Source: Flavobacteriales bacterium (GTDB lineage Bacteria > Bacteroidota > Bacteroidia > Flavobacteriales_F > PHOS-HE28). From it: a stretch of 64,000 bases of DNA. The position numbers and the translations under genes are program-made. Location of the stretch: the NCBI GenBank assembly GCA_016700415.1, contig CP065018.1:1488001-1552000 (forward strand), in the 5' to 3' direction. The number at the start of each line of letters is the position of its first letter. Position 1 is the stretch's first letter. Below the pieces are notes generated by a model. It was not told the origin of the DNA. It saw only the letters and a list, made by a program, of their open reading frames with translations, and did not search any database. Shown piece by piece: positions 17,354 to 25,694 of the stretch.

Positions 17354-18484
17354 TCAATGGTTGTAAACGAGCATGGCGCGGATGCCTGGACCAGAGCTGG
17401 TCTGTACCAGGTCGTTCCGCTGCACACCCGTTTGCGTGCTTGGATTATAGTAGGCCATCAAGTAGCCGGTCAGGCGCCGGAACTGATGTTGGAAATTGAG
17501 GAAGAAGGTGGCATTCTCACTGCTCCAGTCGTAGTAGGCAACGGTACTTAGTGTATTGGTGAAGCCGATCGGATAATTGGCGGTCGCCGCCGTGATGTGA
17601 CGGGTGTCGTTGAATGCCAGCGGCTGATCGTCCGCGGCTGATAGTAAGTGCTCCGCCACCACGTTCAACCCATTGCCAATGCCGATGGTGTAGTCCGCGC
17701 CGATGTTGATCAACGTTTGATCGCTCAGCAAACCGAGGTCCGCGCTGTTGTGCGCATGTGAGACCTCGAACCACAGGCCGATGGTCACATCCCATTTGCC
17801 ATCCAGTCCGATGCGGTTCTCCGTGCTTGTTGCAGCTGCATCCATCAACCCGAACGACTTGGTGTTCACGGTTCGGTTGTGATAGCTGAGCGCGATCTCG
17901 CCGCGCGGAACTGGCAGCTGGACCCGACCACCGAACTCCGGTCTATCCGGATCGGAAGGCAATGCATCCAAGCCGCGCGCCTCATCGTTGCCATACAGTG
18001 CCCAAAGCCAGATGTTCGCATTGTTCTTGAAGTAATAGCGAGCTAATGCACCATACACGCCGTTGGTCAACTGCAGCGGATCACGCGGATCGATCTGGTT
18101 GAACCATTGCATCGGTCGCAGGAGCGTAGCAGAGCCGAAGTCGATCTTCTGCAGGCCAACCCGGATCTCATAACGATTCGTGCTGTACCGTGCCCAAACG
18201 CGGTAGGGGTCGATGCTTCCATCGGTAACGTCTGCAGTGAAAGGATGGAAGAACGATGTCGCACTTAGGTTGGCCGAGCCCAACACCGTGAACAGCTTCG
18301 TGGAATCGATCTTCACTTCGTACTGCACCTCCGGCAAGTATCGCGCACCAAAGAAATACTCCAGAGCATTTTCCGGTCCGTAGCTGCCAACAAGTGATGC
18401 TTGCCCTGAGAACGTGAGGCTGTCTTGAGCTAGACAACTCAATGTCGTTCCGAATATGGATATGGCAAACACGGTTCGCATCAT
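17354..18484 (-). CDS. Predicted outer-membrane beta-barrel protein in the ABC operon
   Basis: The 376-residue protein has a signal peptide (about 1-19, ending CLAQ) and then alternating hydrophobic/polar strands rich in aromatic residues (RYEIRVGLQKIDFGSA, ALARYYFKNNANIWLWALY, FFLNFQHQF), as expected of an outer-membrane barrel. I cannot assign a named family. It overlaps the TetR stop by four bases and precedes the ATPase by 21, so it belongs to the operon and could be the outer-membrane component or acceptor for the transported material. Confidence 0.75.
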   Translation of the reverse strand: MMRTVFAISIFGTTLSCLAQDSLTFSGQASLVGSYGPENALEYFFGARYLPEVQYEVKIDSTKLFTVLGSANLSATSFFHPFTADVTDGSIDPYRVWARYSTNRYEIRVGLQKIDFGSATLLRPMQWFNQIDPRDPLQLTNGVYGALARYYFKNNANIWLWALYGNDEARGLDALPSDPDRPEFGGRVQLPVPRGEIALSYHNRTVNTKSFGLMDAAATSTENRIGLDGKWDVTIGLWFEVSHAHNSADLGLLSDQTLINIGADYTIGIGNGLNVVAEHLLSAADDQPLAFNDTRHITAATANYPIGFTNTLSTVAYYDWSSENATFFLNFQHQFRRLTGYLMAYYNPSTQTGVQRNDLVQTSSGPGIRAMLVYNH

Positions 18485-19083
18485 TTCTTGTGGGCATCCA
18501 TCGGGAATAGCCCGTAGAACATGAAGTTGGTCAGTTCCATGATCGCATCGTGCGAGTTCTTGTACATGCCACGGAACGCAACATCGAACATGTGCGCATT
18601 CATCCTTTCCAACATGAAGAGGATGAACGCGGGTTTGATCTCCTTTCGGATCCAGCCGTTCCGTTGGGCTTTGCGCAGGTCGGCCAAGAAGATCTTGGTG
18701 TGTTCCTCTTGGAATGAATGCGCCATGATAGCCAACTCAGAATTGGGATCGCCAAGGACGTCCTTCAGGAACTCATCGCTCATGACCTGCGCATTGTCGT
18801 GCTTCAACAGGACCACCTCGCGGATACGCTCCTCGAAGGGTGCATCGCTATCCATAGCTGCTCGGTAGCGTTGCATGGATGAATCGAGCACATCGGTCAG
18901 CACCGCAGCGGCCACCTCCTGCTTATTGGAGAAGGTGCGGTAGAAGGTCATCTTACTGATGCCGGCCTCCTTGCTGATCTCCTCCACGGTGACGCGCCGG
19001 ATCCCGTACTTCCAGAACAGGTCTTTCGCTGCGGATAGGATCGCGGTGCGTGGGTCACTGGAGGTGTTGGTGGTGGACGACAT
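18481..19083 (-). CDS. TetR/AcrR-family transcriptional regulator
   Basis: The 200-residue regulator has an N-terminal helix-turn-helix (about residues 33-55, VEEISKEAGISKMTFYRTF) and a C-terminal ligand-binding half with no recognisable ligand motif. It is the first gene of the minus-strand transporter operon and faces the divergent SDR-macA operon across 202 bases, so it probably controls one or both. Confidence 0.92.
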   Translation of the reverse strand: MSSTTNTSSDPRTAILSAAKDLFWKYGIRRVTVEEISKEAGISKMTFYRTFSNKQEVAAAVLTDVLDSSMQRYRAAMDSDAPFEERIREVVLLKHDNAQVMSDEFLKDVLGDPNSELAIMAHSFQEEHTKIFLADLRKAQRNGWIRKEIKPAFILFMLERMNAHMFDVAFRGMYKNSHDAIMELTNFMFYGLFPMDAHKK

Positions 19084-19117
19084 TGGTACAGGTTAAGTGC
19101 AATATTACGTTATTAGT

Positions 19118-19148
19118 TTTGAAAGACGTTTTAAGTAACATAACTTTG
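19118..19148 (+). promoter_or_regulatory. Promoter of the SDR-macA-macB operon
   Basis: TTTG (19118-19121), 19 bases and TAACTTTG (19141-19148) match the Bacteroidota promoter consensus perfectly. Transcription should begin near 19154, leaving a leader of about 130 bases before the SDR. Inverted ATTACG (19105-19110) and CGTAAT (19154-19159) flank the promoter and could be part of a TetR site, though the arms are short. On the opposite strand a weaker TAATATTG may serve tetR. Confidence 0.75.
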
Positions 19149-19285
19149 TGATTCGTAATGCAGCTCGAGAAGACATCATCCGGAGCAAGGCTGTATACCC
19201 ATCCTTCGTACACTGTTGCAGTATCGGAGACACGATGGGGTACATGTTCCGCTTCTAAGGAACCATCAGAAAGAAGCACGAAGAC

Positions 19286-20053
19286 ATGGACACACTGAAG
19301 AACAAACGCTGCATCGTCACGGGTGCGGGATCAGGAATAGGCAAGGCGATCACCATGAGCCTGCTATCGGCAGGGGCCAACGTACTGGCTACTGACATAC
19401 GGAAAGATCGGCTCGAAGAATTGGGTGCAGGCTCCAAGCAACTCGCTGGCAAACTGGAAACGCTTCCGGTCGATATGGGAAAACCAGAGGACATCGATCG
19501 GATGTTCGATCACTGTAAGATGACCTTGGGCGGCTTGGATGTACTCGTCAACAATGCGGGATTGATGGATGATTTCTCTCCCGTTGGCGAAGTAAAGGAC
19601 GCGCTCTGGCAGACGATCATGGACGTCAATGTTACCGGACCCATGCAGGCCATGCGACATGCCGTGAAAGGTTTTCTGGAACAGAGGCACGGCAACATCA
19701 TCAACATCGCATCGATCGGTGGTGTGCGCGGCGCAAGAGCTGGCGCAGCATACACGGCAAGCAAGCACGCTTTGGTCGGACTGACCAAGAACACGGCCTA
19801 CATGTATTCCAAGTCGGGCATACGGTGCAACGCGGTGGCACCGGGCGGCGTGGAGACCAACATCACCGAATCGCTCGACATGGCGAAGATCTCGCCCTTG
19901 GCGCAACAGCAGATCTTCTCGGCCACGGCCACCAATCCGCGTACCGGTAAGCCGCAGGAAATTGCGGAGATCGTGCTCTTTCTGGCCAGCGACCGATCGA
20001 GCTTCATCAACGGCGATGTGATCGTTGCGGACGCGGGGTGGACGGCATTTTGA
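19286..20053 (+). CDS. Short-chain dehydrogenase/reductase
   Basis: The 255-residue classical SDR has the cofactor motif GAGSGIG (about 13-19), an Asp after strand 2 (LATDIRKDRL) that favours NAD over NADP, the NNAG motif, and a catalytic Ser with YTASK. Substrate is unknown. It is first of a plus-strand operon with a MacA-type adaptor and MacB-type ATPase and permease, an unusual partner suggesting that it modifies the exported molecule or makes it. Confidence 0.9.
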   Translation: MDTLKNKRCIVTGAGSGIGKAITMSLLSAGANVLATDIRKDRLEELGAGSKQLAGKLETLPVDMGKPEDIDRMFDHCKMTLGGLDVLVNNAGLMDDFSPVGEVKDALWQTIMDVNVTGPMQAMRHAVKGFLEQRHGNIINIASIGGVRGARAGAAYTASKHALVGLTKNTAYMYSKSGIRCNAVAPGGVETNITESLDMAKISPLAQQQIFSATATNPRTGKPQEIAEIVLFLASDRSSFINGDVIVADAGWTAF

Positions 20054-20089
20054 ATACTTGAAGCTGAGCAAAGTCCAATACGATAGACC

Positions 20090-21295
20090 ATGAACAAATC
20101 CACCGGAACCGAGCAAAAGAAGAAACGCAGAGGGCGACTGCTCACGTGGGCCTTGATCCTGGTCGGTATCGGGGCTGTAGCCGCTTATGTCATCGCCAAC
20201 AGGCCAGAGGTGGTCGTGGACTTCACGACGGAGAGGATCGAGATCGGGTCACTGTTCCAAGAGGTATCGGCCACGGGCACCATCAATCCGATCGAAGTGG
20301 TCGATGTGGGTACACAGGTTTCGGGGATCATCGATGAGGTCTTCACCGATCACAATGCGAAAGTGAAAAAGGGCCAGGTCATCGCGCGGATGGACATGCG
20401 AAACTTACAGGCAACCGTGCGCGAGAGCAGGGCCAACATCACGAAGGCAGAAGTCGCCCTGACGCAGGCCCAGCTCAATTTCGACCGAAGCGTGCGCCTT
20501 CTTGCCGGCGGAGCGGTCACACACGCGGACCTGGAGCGGGACGAGGTGGAACTGGAGAATGCCAAAGCGAACTTGGACCTGATGCGCTTGCAGGCGGACA
20601 AAGCATCCATCAACCTGAGCTATGCCACCATCATCTCTCCGATCGATGGGATCGTGATCTCCAAGAACGTGGACGTGGGCCAAACAGTGGCGGCCTCCTT
20701 TGCCACACCAACGCTCTTTCGCATTGCCAACGACCTGACCAAGATGAAGATCGAGGCCAGCGTGGATGAAGCCGACATCGGGCAAGTGCGCATCGGGCAG
20801 AATGTGGAGTTCACGGTGGATACCTACACCCACGAAACATTCGCCGGTGTGGTGGACCAGATCCAATTGCAGCCCATCGAAGTACAGAACGTGGTCACCT
20901 ACAAAGTGATCATCCTGATCGAGAACGCCGAGCTGAAGCTCCTGCCCGGTATGACAGCCACGTTGGTGATCAAGACCGTGGAGAATCCTCCAGCACTCAC
21001 CATTGCGAACACCGCGATCGATCTGGCGATAGCGGCAGAGGATGCGCGCTTGCTCAAGCAGGAGGGCTATACGATCAAAGCGCTTGCGCAAAAGAAAGGG
21101 CGGTCCATTTGGTTGAAGGATGGACAGAGCCTGGAAGAAGTTCCGGTGCGACCGGGTTTTGACAATGGCTTCAGAAGTGCGATCGACGCTCCTGATCTGG
21201 AGGGGCGCGAGATCATCCTTCGCATTGCCATCGATATCCTGGACGGTAGCGAGGATAACACGAGCATCTTCAGCCCGAATACCGATAAGAAATGA
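20090..21295 (+). CDS. MacA-like periplasmic adaptor (HlyD family)
   Basis: The 401-residue membrane fusion protein has one N-terminal membrane anchor (about 18-37), a lipoyl/barrel-sandwich half at VDVGTQVSGIIDEVF, a coiled-coil hairpin (about 100-165) and beta-barrel domains. It would link the inner-membrane permease to a TolC-like duct. Its ATG overlaps none of the SDR but its stop overlaps the ATPase start (ATGA). Confidence 0.92.
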   Translation: MNKSTGTEQKKKRRGRLLTWALILVGIGAVAAYVIANRPEVVVDFTTERIEIGSLFQEVSATGTINPIEVVDVGTQVSGIIDEVFTDHNAKVKKGQVIARMDMRNLQATVRESRANITKAEVALTQAQLNFDRSVRLLAGGAVTHADLERDEVELENAKANLDLMRLQADKASINLSYATIISPIDGIVISKNVDVGQTVAASFATPTLFRIANDLTKMKIEASVDEADIGQVRIGQNVEFTVDTYTHETFAGVVDQIQLQPIEVQNVVTYKVIILIENAELKLLPGMTATLVIKTVENPPALTIANTAIDLAIAAEDARLLKQEGYTIKALAQKKGRSIWLKDGQSLEEVPVRPGFDNGFRSAIDAPDLEGREIILRIAIDILDGSEDNTSIFSPNTDKK

Positions 21296-22101
21296 GCGCG
21301 GGACGATGCATCATCGAGACCGTTGAGATCAGCAAGACCTTCAACCCGGGGCCGAATGAAGTGCGCGCCGTTCGCGAAGTCTCGCTAAAGATCCACGATG
21401 GCGAATTCGTGGCCTTGATGGGTGCCAGCGGCAGTGGGAAATCCACCTTCCTCAACATCCTCGGTTGCTTGGATGAACCGACCAGCGGACAATACCTCCT
21501 GGACGGTGAACTGGTGAGCGGTCGCACCAAAGAAGAGATCTCCAGGATCCGGAACCGACAGTTCGGTTTCATCTTCCAATCCTACAATCTACTTCCGAAG
21601 ACCACTTGCATCGAGAACGTGGAACTTCCGTTGCTCTACAATCCGAGCGTCTCCTCGGACGAGCGCAGGGAACGCGCCATTGAGGCACTGAAGCAGGTAG
21701 GTTTGGGCGATCGGCTGCACCACAAGACCAATGAACTTTCGGGAGGGCAGCAGCAGCGCGTGGCCATTGCGCGGGCCCTGGTGAACGACCCCAAGGTCAT
21801 TTTCGCCGATGAGGCCACCGGGAATCTCGACACGAAGACAAGCTATCAGGTCATGCAGTTGTTGCAGGAACTGAATGACAAGGGGATCCTGATCGTGATG
21901 GTGACGCACGAAGAGGACATTGCCAAGTTCATGAAGCGAAGGGTGTACATGCGCGATGGCCGGATCGAGTCCGATGAGCCCATCGCGGTTCCGCTACGGG
22001 CCGATGTGATGTACGAACAACTGGTGGCAGAACAAGCCGAAGAAGAAGCGCGCAAGGCTGAGGAAAAGTCACGAACCAGCACAACGACCACAAAGCCATG
22101 A
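21292..22101 (+). CDS. MacB-type ABC transporter ATPase
   Basis: The 269-residue ATPase has Walker A GASGSGKST, signature LSGGQQQRVAIARA, Walker B VIFADEATGNLD and an extra charged C-terminal tail (about 30 residues after VAEQAEEEARKAEEKS). In E. coli MacB this domain is fused to the permease; here it is a separate gene, with four-base overlaps on both sides. Confidence 0.93.
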   Translation: MSAGRCIIETVEISKTFNPGPNEVRAVREVSLKIHDGEFVALMGASGSGKSTFLNILGCLDEPTSGQYLLDGELVSGRTKEEISRIRNRQFGFIFQSYNLLPKTTCIENVELPLLYNPSVSSDERRERAIEALKQVGLGDRLHHKTNELSGGQQQRVAIARALVNDPKVIFADEATGNLDTKTSYQVMQLLQELNDKGILIVMVTHEEDIAKFMKRRVYMRDGRIESDEPIAVPLRADVMYEQLVAEQAEEEARKAEEKSRTSTTTTKP

Positions 22102-23318
22102 ATCCACGCGACATGTTCAGATCGGCGTTGCGGTCCATCAACCGGAACCGCACGCGCGCCTTGCTCACCATGCTCGGCATCATCATCGGGGTGGGGGCTG
22201 TGATCGGGATGTTGGCCGTGGGCAAAGGATCAGAGGAGAGCATCAAAGGTGAACTCGGGAAACTCGGATCCAATTTGATCGCCATCTCACCAGGGACTTC
22301 TTCGCGTAGTGGCGTGGATCGTGGAGCAGGCAGCTTGACCATATTGGAAGAACGGGATGTGAAGGAGATCCTCCGGTATTCCCCGTCGGTCAAGTACATC
22401 AGTCCGATGGTCCAATCGCAGGTGCAGTTGGTCAATGGTTCGGCCAATAGCCTGACCCCGATCACCGGAGCCTATGCTGACTACTTCCACATCCAGAACC
22501 ACGAGGTTGTCTTCGGTAAGGCCTTTGACGATGAGACCGGCAAGTCATTGAAGAAGGTGTGTGTCATCGGCAAGACGGTCGCCGATGATCTGTTCGGTGG
22601 GGAACAAGCGTCCATCGGACAGATATTGCGGGTGAACAAGATGCCATTCCGCGTATTGGGCGTGCTCAAGGAAAAAGGCGAAGGTGGCTTCGGGCAGGAT
22701 CAGGACAATGTGATCATCGCCCCGTTCAGATCGGTGCAGAAGCGAATTCTGGGGATCGACTATGCCATGACCATCATGGCGTCCGCCATGAGCGAGGAGA
22801 GCGTGGATGCCGCAAAAGCCGAGATCGACGATGTGCTCTTGAACCGATTGGAGAAGGTCAGCGGCCGGGAGCCCGCGTTCACCATCCGTACCCAGAAGGA
22901 GATCATGGATATCATGGGTTCCATCACGGGCATGATCACCTTGTTGCTGGCCACCATCGCCTCCATATCGTTGATCGTGGGAGGCATCGGGATCATGAAC
23001 ATCATGCTGGTCTCGGTCACCGAACGCACACGGGAGATCGGCTTGCGTTTGGCCGTGGGCGCACCCGGTCAGGCCATCTTGATCCAGTTTCTGGTCGAGG
23101 CGGTCTTGCTCAGTTTGATCGGTGGGATCATCGGGATCATCCTCGGGTATGTGATCGCAGAACTTGCCGGCCAAGCCTTGAACTGGGAAACCACAGTGTC
23201 CTTTGCTTCCGTGGCCATGGCCTTCGGCTTTTCCTTCGCCATCGGCGTCATCTTCGGTTTCTTCCCGGCACGCAAGGCGGCGCAACTGCACCCCATCGAA
23301 GCGTTGCGTTACGAGTAG
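22098..23318 (+). CDS. MacB-type ABC transporter permease
   Basis: The 406-residue permease has an N-terminal membrane segment with MLGIIIGVGAVIGMLAVG, a periplasmic MacB_PCD domain, then three C-terminal segments with SVTERTREIGLRLAVGA. It ends with the family motif FFPARKAAQLHPIEALRYE. With the upstream adaptor and ATPase it forms a complete tripartite-type exporter lacking its own outer-membrane duct gene. Confidence 0.94.
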   Translation: MNPRDMFRSALRSINRNRTRALLTMLGIIIGVGAVIGMLAVGKGSEESIKGELGKLGSNLIAISPGTSSRSGVDRGAGSLTILEERDVKEILRYSPSVKYISPMVQSQVQLVNGSANSLTPITGAYADYFHIQNHEVVFGKAFDDETGKSLKKVCVIGKTVADDLFGGEQASIGQILRVNKMPFRVLGVLKEKGEGGFGQDQDNVIIAPFRSVQKRILGIDYAMTIMASAMSEESVDAAKAEIDDVLLNRLEKVSGREPAFTIRTQKEIMDIMGSITGMITLLLATIASISLIVGGIGIMNIMLVSVTERTREIGLRLAVGAPGQAILIQFLVEAVLLSLIGGIIGIILGYVIAELAGQALNWETTVSFASVAMAFGFSFAIGVIFGFFPARKAAQLHPIEALRYE

Positions 23319-23342
23319 CGCGCGCGTTGCTACGGAAGGAGT

Positions 23343-23582
23343 TCACATCCATTGCAGCAGCGGGATACCAATGCCCAGCGTTGTTTGGCTGTGGTTGTAG
23401 TCGATCAGGCTCTCGCCGTAGCCGTGGAAGGCTTGCACCTGGATCCGCAAACGTTCATGTACCGGTATGGCCCGGTCAAGCTGTATCGACCCTCGTCCGC
23501 TCCGCTCCAATGAGTGGCGGCCTTGCAAGCTGATGGAGTGGCCTTGGTGCTCGCGGACCATACGGATGTCGCACGAGGTCAT
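23343..23582 (-). pseudogene. pldA: C-terminal remnant of outer-membrane phospholipase A
   Basis: The last ~65 codons of this 79-codon frame read as the C-terminal strands of OMPLA, including the diagnostic GYGESLIDYN followed by QTTLGIGI and a terminal aromatic-rich end. In E. coli PldA the same block ends the barrel. The rest of the gene, including the catalytic His/Ser strands, is absent, because mscS ends only 21 bases upstream. I read it as a truncated relic between the macB-type permease and mscS. A functional short protein is unlikely. Confidence 0.7.
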
Positions 23583-23603
23583 GGTTCACATTCCGCGTAG
23601 AGT

Positions 23604-24695
23604 TCAGATCATGGCGTGTAGTTCAGGAACGGGACCGCCCGTTTGGTGTTTCACATACACCGTGCGGTGCGGGAACGGGATCTCGATGCCCTCGGCATCG
23701 AAGCGCAATTTGATCGATTCGTAGAGCTCGCAACGCATCACGAACGCGGTGGGATAGTCCTTCGCCCAGGTCCATGCGCGAAGCGTGACGGCGGAATCGT
23801 TCAGACCGATCACCCGCACGATCACCACGGGGTCGTTGTTCGCCTTGGCCAACGGAGTTCGTGTATCGAGCAAGGACGGATGCGTCATGCATTCCTGGCG
23901 TACCAGTTCCTTTGCCCGCTCGATGCTGGATCCGTAGCTGATGCCTACTTCAACCCACGAGCAGGTGCGCTTCTCGCCCAGGTCATAGTTCACCAAACGC
24001 TCCTTGTTCATGATCGCATTGGGAACCACGATCCGCTTGTTCTGGTAATTCTTGATCACCGTATGCCGCAAGGTGATATCCTCCACTTCACCCACGAGGT
24101 CTTCGGAAAGTTTCACGACATGGCCGATGCGAAAAGGCTTGTAGATCACGATGAACATACCGCCAATGATGTTGGATATGGCCTCTTGGCTGGCAAACCC
24201 GATGACTACCGCCATGATCCCAGCGCCGGCCATGGCCGATGTTGCGAACCGTTGAAGGTCCGGAAAGGCAAAGCTGGCGAGAAAGATCCCAAGGATGTAG
24301 ATGCCCGCCACCACGAGGTAACGCATGAATTTGTAGGTGGTGGCATCGGAGCCGGAACGCATGCGCATGCGATCGAACACGAGCTTGGACCCGATGCTGA
24401 AGATGAGTGTGCCGGGAATGATGATGCTGAGGTAGATCACCTTCATGAGGTTCTCGTTCAGGTACACGTAAACCTTCTTCTCGAAGAACACGTAGCTCAC
24501 CAGCAGCGCAGCGATAAGCAGGATGCACACGCTGAAGACCCGCCGCAGCGAGTTGAACGTCGAAGCGTGGTCCTGTCCGTACCACTGGCCGCGTTCGGCC
24601 AACCGGTTGAAGCCCTTGCGGACAAGGAAGAGCAGCAGCGCGGCCACGGCGGCTACGAAGGCCACCCAGATGATGTTCTTCAGTAAGGGGTCCAT
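23604..24695 (-). CDS. MscS-family mechanosensitive channel
   Basis: The 363-residue small-conductance channel has membrane segments at about 8-27, 50-72, 80-105, 130-155 and the pore helix containing GAGIMAVVIGFASQEAISN (about 165-185), followed by the cytoplasmic beta domain (GHVVKLSEDLVGEVEDITLRHT) and alpha/beta vestibule. The ATG at 24695 was chosen (MDPLLKNIIW); the upstream in-frame extension lacks membrane or family features. It releases solutes on hypo-osmotic shock. Confidence 0.93.
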   Translation of the reverse strand: MDPLLKNIIWVAFVAAVAALLLFLVRKGFNRLAERGQWYGQDHASTFNSLRRVFSVCILLIAALLVSYVFFEKKVYVYLNENLMKVIYLSIIIPGTLIFSIGSKLVFDRMRMRSGSDATTYKFMRYLVVAGIYILGIFLASFAFPDLQRFATSAMAGAGIMAVVIGFASQEAISNIIGGMFIVIYKPFRIGHVVKLSEDLVGEVEDITLRHTVIKNYQNKRIVVPNAIMNKERLVNYDLGEKRTCSWVEVGISYGSSIERAKELVRQECMTHPSLLDTRTPLAKANNDPVVIVRVIGLNDSAVTLRAWTWAKDYPTAFVMRCELYESIKLRFDAEGIEIPFPHRTVYVKHQTGGPVPELHAMI

Positions 24696-24867
24696 GTGGA
24701 AGCAATTGGATACTTGATCTGGTCTGCCTCGAAAGATCCGAGGATCGAACAGCACAAAAGGCATGCGGCTGCCGCGAACCGCGGTCCATTTGGACCAAGG
24801 CCGCCACCTTTTGGCCGTGCGCCACCTGCCCAATTGTTGCTGGCGAAATTCATGTTCCTGTTCTACC

Positions 24868-25692
24868 TCACTGGATCACCACCGTGCTCTGTGTCACAGC
24901 TGAAGCTCCGAAGAAGCCGTAGGCTCCGTTGGTGAGGTTGGTGATCGGATTGTCCGGCACACCGGCGAACGGTCCTCCCCCGTTGTTGTCCGAAACGCTG
25001 TTCAGGGTGGTGTAGAAATCATACGCTGCGCGATCGATCGACCATAGTTCCACCGTGACGGTATCGCCCGGATGGAATGGGTGCCCCAATAGGCGTCTCT
25101 CACGCTGTAACCCGTCGAACAGGCGGTCCGAGTAAGTGTTCTTCGTGGTGTGCGGTTTGTCCAACTCGCTGTTCTTGTACAGCCGTACTTGGTAGAAATT
25201 GTCGATCCCGGCCGGGTCCGTGTGGTACAGGGTGAGGTATTGCCCGAAGTCCTCCGTATCCAGAAAGGCATAGTCCGTACTGTCCAAATATTCGTAGGTG
25301 ATGCTGTCGATGGGATCCGGCTCGGGCATGGTGTTGCTGGCGGTGTACGTCTTGCCTTCGCTCTCCACGTCCAAGAAATAGGTACGGCCCGGAACGCCTG
25401 TGAGGGCGCTGGCGGTATAGATCCCGTTCGCGCCTTCGGAAAGGTCTTCCGAATTGCCTACGGAATCGGAGATGCGGACATGCGCACCTTGAACGCTCGG
25501 CGGCGGATCGGAGTTATAGAACGATGCCGTGCGGGTGAGGTGGACAGTGAACGGGCCGGGGCCGTCGAACACATTGCCCTCCACCACCAGGTGCGGCGTT
25601 GCGTCGGCCACAGGCAGGTCGATCACCTTCTCACAACTGCTGAAGATCGCGATGGCGGTGAAGGCCACGAGAAGTTTGATGAAGTCCTTCAT
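24868..25692 (-). CDS. DUF4249 lipoprotein
   Basis: This 274-residue lipoprotein has a lipobox FSSC at about residues 18-21 and the DUF4249 family pattern (LVVEGNVFDGPGPFTVHLTR). The ATG at 25692 is two bases after the TonB receptor stop; a longer start would need a TTG. DUF4249 proteins are regularly encoded beside TonB receptors in Bacteroidota and are presumed surface-exposed partners. Substrate is unknown. Confidence 0.9.
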   Translation of the reverse strand: MKDFIKLLVAFTAIAIFSSCEKVIDLPVADATPHLVVEGNVFDGPGPFTVHLTRTASFYNSDPPPSVQGAHVRISDSVGNSEDLSEGANGIYTASALTGVPGRTYFLDVESEGKTYTASNTMPEPDPIDSITYEYLDSTDYAFLDTEDFGQYLTLYHTDPAGIDNFYQVRLYKNSELDKPHTTKNTYSDRLFDGLQRERRLLGHPFHPGDTVTVELWSIDRAAYDFYTTLNSVSDNNGGGPFAGVPDNPITNLTNGAYGFFGASAVTQSTVVIQ

Positions 25693-25694
25693 GT

